A DNA stretch of 64,000 nt. Origin: a virus. The notes under the pieces are model-generated. The model was not told the DNA's origin. It did no database searches and saw only the letters and a list, made by a program, of their open reading frames with translations. Made by a program: the position numbers and the translations under genes. The stretch covers positions 25,684-89,683 of the IMG/VR virus record IMGVR_UViG_3300008516_000114. One strand, given 5' to 3'. Below, one piece after another: positions 44,777 to 50,984 of the stretch (position 1 is its first letter; every line of letters begins with the position of its first letter).

Positions 44777-45844
44777 TCAATTTTCATCTTCCGACAATCT
44801 TACTGGCATCAAAAGATTTATGCTTTTAATCTCATTGTCAGATGTCTCCTCAAAGACTTGTGCCGATATTGGATTACTGAATTTCCATACAACGATATCC
44901 GAGTTCATGCTTTTCAATAGTTCCGTAAAATACTTAATATTCATACCCACTGGTTTTCTTGAACTATCGCCTTGTTTTGAAATCTCTGAATTCCAGCTTA
45001 TATCGGTTTCAGGATCATAAGTTGATACTTTGATCCTACCATGAGATATATTAAATATTCCCTTCTCTGTAACATCAGGAAACAAAGCAGCATCTTTAAG
45101 TAATTTCAACATTTCCTTTCTATTAAACTGAACTTTTTTCTCTGTATGTTCAGGTATTACAGATTTGAAATCAACGGAAGGCTCATCAATTAAGCGAATA
45201 TATAATTGGATATTATTTTTCAGGCTGAATCTAAGATAATGTTTATTATCTCCGCTTACTTTAACAATCTCATCAGCAAATTGTTTGATAATCCAAATTG
45301 ATTTTTGATGTATAATGCCAGAAAATTCCTTGTCAACTTCACAACTACCCAAATCCGGATAATATTTCATCATTGAGCCATTAACCGCACAGGATTCTAA
45401 TTGACTGTTCTGAGAAACAAATACACCTGTTAATGCAGGTCGCAGTTCATTATTTGAACAGAAGGGCAATTGGTTATTTAGATATTCAAAAACTTTTTTA
45501 TTCCAATTACCGACAAAATTAAACCTGGTTTTGGGTAATGAGGGAAAGTCTTCGACATCTCTATTTGTGAATTTCAATTGCCGGCTATCGTAATTGATAG
45601 TGGTTTTATCTTTTCTGGTTTTAATCTCAAATGTCTTAGGTTTGGATCTGAGGACATTCTTGAGTATTGTAATTGGTATAATACAATTCAGATTAGTATC
45701 AATTGGTATAACGGCATAGTTCTCAATATCAGTGACAATCATTTTGCCGTTTCTCAAACATATATTCTTGAGAATTAGCAGTGGGTTCTTTTTATTAATT
45801 ACCTTCTCTGCTATTGGCAAAAATTGGTTAAGTTGTTCTAACAT
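44777..45844 (-). CDS. dnaN: DnaN-like sliding clamp
   Basis: A 355-aa protein, the length of a bacterial beta clamp. Markers are NNELRPALTGVF in the middle domain (normally the R-x2-L-x-GV strand) and the terminus INLLMPVRL, corresponding to the conserved MPVR/MPMR end that binds partners. It would tether a polymerase during phage replication. No polymerase gene is in the window. AGGAGA precedes the start. Confidence 0.88.
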   Translation of the reverse strand: MLEQLNQFLPIAEKVINKKNPLLILKNICLRNGKMIVTDIENYAVIPIDTNLNCIIPITILKNVLRSKPKTFEIKTRKDKTTINYDSRQLKFTNRDVEDFPSLPKTRFNFVGNWNKKVFEYLNNQLPFCSNNELRPALTGVFVSQNSQLESCAVNGSMMKYYPDLGSCEVDKEFSGIIHQKSIWIIKQFADEIVKVSGDNKHYLRFSLKNNIQLYIRLIDEPSVDFKSVIPEHTEKKVQFNRKEMLKLLKDAALFPDVTEKGIFNISHGRIKVSTYDPETDISWNSEISKQGDSSRKPVGMNIKYFTELLKSMNSDIVVWKFSNPISAQVFEETSDNEIKSINLLMPVRLSEDEN

Positions 45845-45922
45845 GGTTTCTCCTTCATTATTTATTTTGCGTTATGCACATTTGCGTAATTTCTCTTAAT
45901 TTGTTTTTCATTATATATTGAG

Positions 45923-45940
45923 TTTCAGCGTTTGCTGAAA
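45923..45940 (-). promoter_or_regulatory. Palindrome and -10 box upstream of the clamp gene
   Basis: TTTCAGC-GTTT-GCTGAAA, followed on the minus strand by TATAAT about 12 nt later (near 45910). The palindrome would cover the -35 area, so it may be an operator of the clamp promoter. No good -35 is seen. Confidence 0.5.
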
Positions 45941-45960
45941 GTGCCGTTATAGTGAAAGTT

Positions 45961-46182
45961 TTATTTAATATTAAACATATCCATTAAATTATCAACCGCT
46001 TTATCACCAGCTTTTTCGCCAAATATATCTTTTGCAGTTTTAAGTGATTGTTCTTGTAGCTGTTTTGCAAGTTCAAGAATGCTGTTACATTGTTTGCAAT
46101 ATATTACAGCACCCTTTTCGATTCTGCCTTTCTCTATTTCACCGAGATACTTATTGCATTTTTTACATCTTAATTCTTTCAT
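45961..46182 (-). CDS. Com-like zinc-ribbon protein
   Basis: A 73-aa protein. KELRCKKCNKYLGEI and IYCKQCNSI give a two-knuckle ribbon very like the phage Mu Com protein, a translational activator; then a helical end. Whether it regulates translation here is unknown. Overlaps upstream gene by 20 nt. Confidence 0.75.
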   Translation of the reverse strand: MKELRCKKCNKYLGEIEKGRIEKGAVIYCKQCNSILELAKQLQEQSLKTAKDIFGEKAGDKAVDNLMDMFNIK

Positions 46183-46369
46183 GTTCCTTTTTCTTTATAG
46201 CATTTCTAAAAATCTCCATTTCTTCATAATCGGAGATTATACCCTGTTTATGGTTATGCAAAGCCTCTGCGAGTTTTGCTTGAAATCTTAGTTCAAGATT
46301 ATCTGAAAATGAAATATAGCCCTTACCAATAGCGTAATCTTCCAGTTGTTCTATAGATAATAGTTTCAT
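46163..46369 (-). CDS. Small helical protein, 68 aa
   Basis: Helical (LSIEQLEDYAIGKGYISFSD, then LRFQAKLAEALHNH). Located just downstream of the palindromic operators at 46398-46434. No strong SD. Unknown role. Confidence 0.6.
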   Translation of the reverse strand: MKLLSIEQLEDYAIGKGYISFSDNLELRFQAKLAEALHNHKQGIISDYEEMEIFRNAIKKKEHERIKM

Positions 46370-46397
46370 AATAATATTTGTCCGCCGTTTTCTAATG

Positions 46398-46434
46398 TTC
46401 GGTTATACCAGACAAATGTTCGGTTATACCGAAC
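46398..46434. promoter_or_regulatory. Two tandem palindromic operators
   Basis: GTTCGGTTATACCAGAC and GTTCGGTTATACCGAAC, 20 bp apart. The second is a perfect 7-bp inverted repeat; the first has a two-base change. They lie 30 bp before the 46369 start and overlap the 3' end of the 46424-46516 gene. Confidence 0.75.
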
Positions 46435-46516
46435 AAATCCAGATTAAAACATAAATACCAAAATAGATGGCTGTTAATGCTATTATACTATAAGAGATTT
46501 TGTCGAATTTAGTCAT
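46424..46516 (-). CDS. Membrane peptide, 30 aa
   Basis: ATGA overlap with the upstream 51-aa gene. One membrane span (SIIALTAIYFGIYVLIWI) after a short polar start. The last codons are within the operator repeats. Confidence 0.55.
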   Translation of the reverse strand: MTKFDKISYSIIALTAIYFGIYVLIWICSV

Positions 46517-46668
46517 AGTGATTCTCTAAAATCTTGGAAAGCCCAGTTGACCCACTGTTCATACATTTCTTTATATAGTGGATTGGATAAACTTCTATCA
46601 CTGGGCATTGTTCTGCCGTGTTCTAAATGCCATTGTTCTGCGTGATCCGCAAGAGTTATTTCAGACAT
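46513..46668 (-). CDS. Small acidic Trp-rich protein, 51 aa
   Basis: Strong AAAGGAG before ATG 46668. Contains HAEQWHLEHGRTMP and YEQWVNWAFQDF. Its stop overlaps the membrane peptide start. No motif; too short to assign. Confidence 0.7.
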   Translation of the reverse strand: MSEITLADHAEQWHLEHGRTMPSDRSLSNPLYKEMYEQWVNWAFQDFRESL

Positions 46669-46727
46669 AGCATCTCCTTTTGGGTAATAATCTACCCGAT
46701 TAGATTGTTGTCTAAGAAATCACATTA

Positions 46728-46746
46728 TAGTAGTTATATGCTACTA
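46728..46746 (-). promoter_or_regulatory. Palindrome over a -10-like box
   Basis: TAGTAG-TTATATG-CTACTA; on the minus strand its end reads CTACTATAATG, so a TATAAT box overlaps the repeat 60 bp before the 46668 start. A second inverted repeat, CAATATA-TTGT-TATATTG, lies near 46782. Probable promoter/operator for the small gene group. Confidence 0.5.
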
Positions 46747-46793
46747 TATCGTATATTTTAAGTCTATTATGTTCGGGAAATCACAATATATTG

Positions 46794-46943
46794 TTATATT
46801 GCGTGTTTTGAACTTGATAGGAAAATTGAGTTGTTATTGAATCTTTTGCTCTCATACCATTTTTTCCATTGTTTATATAATTCATCAAAAAACAATTCTA
46901 TTAGTTCATCATAACTCAATTTATTAATATCTTTTAATTTCAT
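46794..46943 (-). CDS. Small helical protein, 49 aa
   Basis: ATG 46943 follows GTGAGAATGAG; earlier in-frame ATG at 47000 lies in the hairpin cluster. Helical core YDELIELFFDELYKQWKKWY, then a Ser-rich tail. Confidence 0.5.
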   Translation of the reverse strand: MKLKDINKLSYDELIELFFDELYKQWKKWYESKRFNNNSIFLSSSKHAI

Positions 46944-46964
46944 CTCATTCTCACTTTTCAATTT

Positions 46965-47045
46965 GAGCCTAGCGGGGAAACGATCCCCGCTTGACTCCAA
47001 CGGCTCCCCTCATCAGGGGCAGGATTGCCTGTCCTGCCCGATCCC
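46965..47045. other. GC-rich hairpin cluster
   Basis: Unusually GC-rich for this genome. GCGGGG-AAACGAT-CCCCGC (46972-46990) is enclosed by GAGCC/GGCTC; then CCCCT-CATC-AGGGG (47006-47019); then GGGCAGGA-TTGCCTG-TCCTGCCC (47017-47039). It is in the gap between two minus-strand genes. A structured RNA, terminator or acquired repeat are all possible. Confidence 0.6.
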
Positions 47046-47051
47046 CAGCAA

Positions 47052-47300
47052 TTATTGGAGATAATGCAGTCTTGCGTCAACAACTCCGTCGTGTAACTGC
47101 ACTCTAAATACTGTTAATCCGTTTGCGTCTGCGGAATTAGTGTGCGAAGGAATTTCAATACAACGTCCTATTTCATCAATACCGACAAGGCATACTGTTG
47201 TACTTACAAATCCAATTGAAGACATCATCCGGTAATTGCTGGGGACATGACGTTTTTGGTAATACTTTTCTGCAATTTCTTTCTTGTCAATTACGTTCAT
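47052..47300 (-). CDS. Unknown protein, 82 aa
   Basis: GGAGGATGAG before the ATG. N-terminal helix (KKEIAEKYYQKRH), then a beta region with VSTTVCLVGIDEIGRCIEI. A small alpha/beta protein; no family recognised. Composition is less AT-biased than its neighbours, like the two genes upstream. Confidence 0.65.
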   Translation of the reverse strand: MNVIDKKEIAEKYYQKRHVPSNYRMMSSIGFVSTTVCLVGIDEIGRCIEIPSHTNSADANGLTVFRVQLHDGVVDARLHYLQ

Positions 47301-47327
47301 CTCATCCTCCTTTGCCCCGAAGGGCGG

Positions 47328-47684
47328 TTATTTTAAATTTTTCCTACACACGAGCAATTGTCCACATTGATGAAAATTTACAAATGGCAGATCAGACTCG
47401 CTATGAGTATATACGAAATCTTCTCCGCATTTCGGACACCGAAAATGAAGATAACTTTCAGGATCATAAAATTCAATGCGACCGCGTCCTAATAATTCTG
47501 CAGAAAGTATTTCTACTTCCTTCAGCGGCACGTTTCTGGACTGTTCCAAAAACATCTCCAATTGAGGTATAACCCAATCTGGAACACTCCCCAGAACGTC
47601 TGTTTTTCTTCCCATATATTGGAGAAAATCACCAAGTCTTACAACTTTTTTTTCTCCATTCTGAGTCATTTCTTCACGAATCAT
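47328..47684 (-). CDS. Unknown protein with Cys-rich C-terminus
   Basis: A 118-aa protein; AGGAGG precedes ATG 47684. Helical N-terminal two thirds, then HFRCPKCGEDFVY and FHQCGQLLVC, a likely zinc ribbon. Clear overlap-free spacing in the operon. Function unknown. Confidence 0.7.
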   Translation of the reverse strand: MIREEMTQNGEKKVVRLGDFLQYMGRKTDVLGSVPDWVIPQLEMFLEQSRNVPLKEVEILSAELLGRGRIEFYDPESYLHFRCPKCGEDFVYTHSESDLPFVNFHQCGQLLVCRKNLK

Positions 47685-47700
47685 CACATCCTCCTAAATT

Positions 47701-47913
47701 CTAAATGAAGAATTGCTTTGCATTTCCATCAATTTTCCCAACTGGATAATCTAATTGCCCATTCCATTTTTTCATTATGACCAAACTTTCGTCTTCAATG
47801 TGGTCATAGTTCACAACTCCGTAATCACGGAAATAGCGATACGGAATACCAACTTTTTTCAGTAATTTCTTCACTTTCACTTCGTTTTCTGGGTTGACTT
47901 GTTTGAATTTCAT
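47701..47913 (-). CDS. Unknown protein, 70 aa
   Basis: AGGAGGATGAG before ATG. Basic helix (VKVKKLLKKVGIPYRYFRDY), then an acidic and a beta part. No motif. Confidence 0.65.
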   Translation of the reverse strand: MKFKQVNPENEVKVKKLLKKVGIPYRYFRDYGVVNYDHIEDESLVIMKKWNGQLDYPVGKIDGNAKQFFI

Positions 47914-47973
47914 CTCATCCTCCTTTTATAAACGAAAATATATTAATTTCCCGATTAAATCACAAGTTCATTG

Positions 47974-48035
47974 AGCCTGGCATGACCCGCTTAGGCGTTC
48001 AGGCTGTTTACCATTTTGTTGATGTCAACAAAATG
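47974..48035. other. Two hairpins in the 47914-48041 gap
   Basis: AGCCTG (47974) with CAGGCT (48000), enclosing a CGC/GCG hairpin, and a perfect palindrome CATTTTGTTGA-TG-TCAACAAAATG (48012-48035). No T tract on either strand. Operator or RNA structure. Confidence 0.6.
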
Positions 48036-48041
48036 CTCTAT

Positions 48042-48101
48042 TCAAATTTCTACATATACATTATCTCTGACTTTGCGTATTTTTTCAAAAATATCTTTCA
48101 T
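48042..48101 (-). CDS. Peptide of 19 aa
   Basis: TAATG overlap with the upstream zinc-binding gene, AGAAGAGA upstream. Basic peptide KDIFEKIRKVRDN. Kept only for the overlap; could be chance. Confidence 0.3.
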   Translation of the reverse strand: MKDIFEKIRKVRDNVYVEI

Positions 48102-48220
48102 TATCTCTTCTCGCAAGTAATGTATTTATGATCGTTTTTAAATTCTTTGAAGATAACTTTCCCACATTTCAAACATTTAACGCGTTTTTTGCTAATAGTC
48201 TTGAATTGTTGTTTGCTCAT
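48101..48220 (-). CDS. Small zinc-binding protein, 39 aa
   Basis: GGAGA upstream. VKCLKCGKVIF and a late ITCEKR give three Cys plus a His. Very small ribbon; starts 3 nt after the upstream stop. Confidence 0.6.
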   Translation of the reverse strand: MSKQQFKTISKKRVKCLKCGKVIFKEFKNDHKYITCEKR

Positions 48221-48223
48221 TTC

Positions 48224-48532
48224 TCAATTCTCCTGTTTGTTTATTTTGAAAGGATGATATTCGTCCCAGTAGTAATTATGGATTGTGTTCAGTGTTCCGT
48301 AACAGTGTCCCCGATGTATCACGCCATAGGCTTTGATCCCAAATATATTACCTTCTGAATCAATCATTAATTTGCCAGAACCGCCAACATCAATTTTAGT
48401 GTACTTTTTGCCCTGTTTTACGCTTGTTTTGCAATTATCAATATTTGCTTGACAAGCTAGGTTTTTTCGTTTCAGTGTTTCAATTTGCTGATCCTCAATT
48501 AGCTTTGCTAATTCTAATATTTTTTTGTTCAT
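48224..48532 (-). CDS. Unknown protein, 102 aa
   Basis: N-terminal helix with three Lys/Glu heptads, then a beta domain (KYTKIDVGGSGKLMIDSEGN, VIHRGHCYG). ATG 48532 lies next to the TAA of the upstream gene, so coupling is likely. Not recognised. Confidence 0.65.
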   Translation of the reverse strand: MNKKILELAKLIEDQQIETLKRKNLACQANIDNCKTSVKQGKKYTKIDVGGSGKLMIDSEGNIFGIKAYGVIHRGHCYGTLNTIHNYYWDEYHPFKINKQEN

Positions 48533-48533
48533 T

Positions 48534-48689
48534 TTATTCAAGTGTCAAATTGTATAGTTGTTCTGCAAGGTTGTGTAGGTCGGCTTTAATGTCTTCCGGT
48601 TTCTGAGAGCAGTTGACATCTCTTATATGACCTGACAGAATTCTTAGGCATTCAATTTCTTTTTTACCAAGATTTTCTTTTGTTTTCAT
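48534..48689 (-). CDS. Small helical protein, 51 aa
   Basis: GAGGATGAA precedes the ATG. Helical (LGKKEIECLRILSGHIRD, then EDIKADLHNLAEQLY). First gene downstream of the iteron-like repeats at 48806-48878, so likely among the first expressed. Confidence 0.65.
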   Translation of the reverse strand: MKTKENLGKKEIECLRILSGHIRDVNCSQKPEDIKADLHNLAEQLYNLTLE

Positions 48690-48805
48690 TTCATCCTCAA
48701 GATTATTTAGTGTTCTGTTCTATGAATTTCTACAAGTTATTTTAGGTGACTGTTCACAAGCTTTTTTCGTTCTCTGTTCTGCTCTACAAAGAAAAATCGC
48801 AGGTT

Positions 48806-48878
48806 TGAAATTTACTAGAGTGGAAAATTTTTCAAGTGAAATCTACTACGAAGAAAAAATTTATTTTGAAATTTACTA
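48806..48878. repeat. Three iteron-like repeats
   Basis: TGAAATYTACTA at 48806, 48837 and 48867, spaced 31 and 30 bp, near three helical turns, so all face one side of the DNA. They lie between the 48936-49085 gene and the 48689 start. Candidate operator array or replication origin; the rest of 48690-48935 is AT-rich and shows no gene. Confidence 0.7.
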
Positions 48879-48935
48879 CTAAAAAACGAATAATATTATA
48901 ATATTTAAGCAAATCAAATAACGTGCCAAAAACCT

Positions 48936-49085
48936 TTATTTCTTAAAAATGAGTATCATTCTTTCTTCACTTAGAGAACATTCATATTTATACAATTCCC
49001 AAGCAATCGGGAAACCAAATAATTTTTTCCAAATTTCAAAAGATAGATTCCCAATTATCGAATATAATCCAGCAATATTATACAT
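48936..49085 (-). CDS. Small protein, 49 aa, first gene of the minus-strand block
   Basis: GAAGGTGAAA before ATG. Aromatic and helical (YNIAGLYSIIGNLSFEIWKK, FGFPIAWELYKY). It lies just downstream of the phage promoter motif at 49122-49151. The plus-strand frame covering the same bases has no SD. Confidence 0.65.
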   Translation of the reverse strand: MYNIAGLYSIIGNLSFEIWKKLFGFPIAWELYKYECSLSEERMILIFKK

Positions 49086-49121
49086 ATTTTCACCTTCGTT
49101 TTATTTCAAATTCTCGATAGA

Positions 49122-49151
49122 GAATTTACGGTAATTAAATCAAAAAGTCAA
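49122..49151 (-). promoter_or_regulatory. Phage promoter motif, copy 2
   Basis: Minus strand TTGACTTTTTGA at 49151-49140 and GTAAATTC at 49129-49122, 16 nt between hexamers. It would transcribe the minus-strand block starting about 30 nt before ATG 49085. Confidence 0.75.
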
Positions 49152-49295
49152 GTTTTAAATCCTTGATAAACCAATATTTTATATAATTTTTCAGGAATCT
49201 CTATTTAATTTTACCCTACACTTATATATCACACTTGACCCCTCGAAAATTCACACTTATTTTTTATATTTTCAACATTTTACGTAAGATTTTAC

Positions 49296-49326
49296 TTGAC
49301 TTTTTGAATAGAAGTGTTGTAAATTC
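49296..49326 (+). promoter_or_regulatory. Phage promoter motif, copy 3
   Basis: TTGACTTTTTGA at 49296-49307 and TGTTGTAAATTC at 49315-49326, 17 nt between hexamers. A start near 49331 gives a 35-nt leader for the sigma-like gene. A second candidate, TTGACC-17-TATTTT, lies at 49235-49263. Confidence 0.78.
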
Positions 49327-49367
49327 ACGTAGTGAATATGAGAAAAAACAACAAAATGGAGGCTAAA

Positions 49368-49955
49368 ATGAAGGCGACAAGAAAAGTATTGTATGACTTT
49401 GTAAGAAAGTCTGTAGGTGATCCAAAGTATTTAGATGGACTTTTGAAAAAACAAGAGGATCACTACTTTGAAACCGCAGTAATACCAATCCTGCATTGGT
49501 ATAGCATGAGGATCACAAAAAAAGATCTGTGGTGCGATGACGTGCAGCAAGCTGGTATGATTGACTATATCACATCCTGGAAACTACAGTATAGCATCAG
49601 CCAAGCCCTCGTACATGCGTACAAGCGCATGTTGTCTTATTACTATCGTACTTGCAGACCTTTGTTATGTCGCAAGACAATTGATATAGTCCAGGAATGC
49701 TGGAACAGAGAGAGCGAATCATTCTTCGATGTCTTCCCAGTAGTCAATGACCTCAATGATGAGGTTGAGTACTTGAATCTTCTATTTGAATTAATGTCAA
49801 GACTTCAAAAAAAAGATACCGATACAGTCTTGTTATTAATCACTGGATATAAGAAAACTGAAATTGCAAAGCATCTCAATATTTGCAAGTCCGAAGTCTC
49901 CCGAAGAGTATACCGAATCAAAAGAGCTGCAAGGTTGATACAAGCAACTCCGTAA
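49368..49955 (+). CDS. Sigma-70-like transcription factor
   Basis: A 195-aa protein. GGAGG at 49358 selects ATG 49368, not the earlier in-frame ATG or GTG. The last 60 residues form a region-4-like HTH (TGYKKTEIAKHLNICKSEVS, then RRVYRIKRA), preceded by the LMSRLQKKDTDTVLLL helix typical of sigma factors. The N-terminal half has aromatic helices that may be region 2. It may direct RNA polymerase to phage promoters, including its own. Monocistronic: promoter upstream, terminator downstream. Confidence 0.75.
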   Translation: MKATRKVLYDFVRKSVGDPKYLDGLLKKQEDHYFETAVIPILHWYSMRITKKDLWCDDVQQAGMIDYITSWKLQYSISQALVHAYKRMLSYYYRTCRPLLCRKTIDIVQECWNRESESFFDVFPVVNDLNDEVEYLNLLFELMSRLQKKDTDTVLLLITGYKKTEIAKHLNICKSEVSRRVYRIKRAARLIQATP

Positions 49956-49979
49956 ACCAATCAGAAAATAGCCACATCA

Positions 49980-50010
49980 AAGCCAGGTACAATCAACCTG
50001 GCTTTTCTTA
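49980..50010 (+). terminator. Rho-independent terminator
   Basis: AAGCCAGGT-ACAATCA-ACCTGGCTT followed by TTCTTAT; 25 bp after the sigma-like gene. Confidence 0.9.
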
Positions 50011-50776
50011 TATCTTATATCAAGTCAATCAATATCATCGCTTAGAAGTGATATGAGAGAAGGTTATTTATCGGCAAATTGAATTTACATAGTGTATATA
50101 CGAATACATCCCACAAAATCAAATAGTGCCTTATTTTCTTAAGTCTAATTTTTCACGTCCAGACAAGTGCGATTTGGTAAGTGACGAAACACTTTGATAT
50201 TTAGTAGAGCACTTTAATTATTTCAGCCTTATATTTTAGAGTAATACCGGTAATACCAGTAATACCAGTTTAATCGGAATTTATCATCTCTTGTTCAAAC
50301 CGTACGTTAAAACGTACATTATTTTATAGTGCCAAAAAATAGCCTTCTTTAATTATTATAATTAAGGAAGTTGCATTTAATCATATAATTAATAATAGTT
50401 TAGGTGGGGCAGTATTGCATAACAGAAGCCCAGCCCCTGAAAAATGGGTCAGGTACTCAATACGGCAATTTGTTTGATTTTTTTTGTATATAGGTTAATA
50501 TTCCGTTAGTAATTTTTTGCAATGCTTATCCAATAGTGATAAGTTACGCAACAGATTCCTTAACACAGTATTTATTTATTGCCTGTTTTTACTGTTATTC
50601 CAATAAATACTCTTGATCATTGCTGAATTACAACATATAAATAGGATTGTATGCATCATATTACTGTTATAAGAGGAAAATTTTATAAACAACTTTATAT
50701 TTGCAATTTACTACATTTTGTGTAGCTTTGTGCAAATGGAATGAAAAAGGGTAAGCCAAATAGAGGTTTTCTAAAT
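50011..50776. other. Non-coding repeat-rich region, candidate origin or attachment region
   Basis: No gene is supported over this stretch. It holds three direct GTAATACCR units (50241-50267), the palindrome GTACGTT-AA-AACGTAC (50302-50317), a 13-bp cruciform-like repeat with one mismatch (50344-50370), and GTATTTATT/AATAAATAC arms around 50570-50610. It lies between a strong terminator and a recombinase gene. Confidence 0.5.
50241..50267. repeat. Three direct 9-nt repeats
   Basis: GTAATACCG, GTAATACCA, GTAATACCA without spacers. Possible binding sites for a replication or recombination protein. Confidence 0.75.
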
Positions 50777-50847
50777 GTCTTCATAATTTAATGGCAGAAT
50801 ACCAGATTCCCAATCTGGAGATGGGGGTTCGATTCCCATTGAGGACT
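50777..50847 (+). tRNA. tRNA-Gly (CCC)
   Basis: Acceptor GTCTTCA/TGAGGAC pairs over 7 bp; D-stem ATTT/GAAT. The anticodon arm CCAGA-TTCCCAA-TCTGG has CCC at 50809-50811. T-loop TTCGATT. With a standard 5-bp T-stem there is one G-A mismatch, whereas ATGGG/CCCAT pairs fully but enlarges the loop. Discriminator T, no CCA. Gly-CCC is unusual for an AT-rich genome. It lies alone in non-coding DNA near the serine recombinase. Confidence 0.85.
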
Positions 50848-50984
50848 CGGTTTGTATTGCATAGAATTAATATCAGTTGGCAAAGCAGTTGATATAATTT
50901 CCACGCAGATATTGTTAATCATTGACTATATAGTATCAATAAACAATATTAAAAATATAGTTATCAACAATTATTGTATAGAAA

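Noticed and set aside
46965-47045. Hammerhead-like CTGATGAG on the minus strand
   Set aside because: The required GAAA is on the other strand and the three stems do not fit.
48949-49134. Plus-strand frame of 61 codons
   Set aside because: No SD; the minus-strand 49-aa gene in the same bases has an SD and a promoter.
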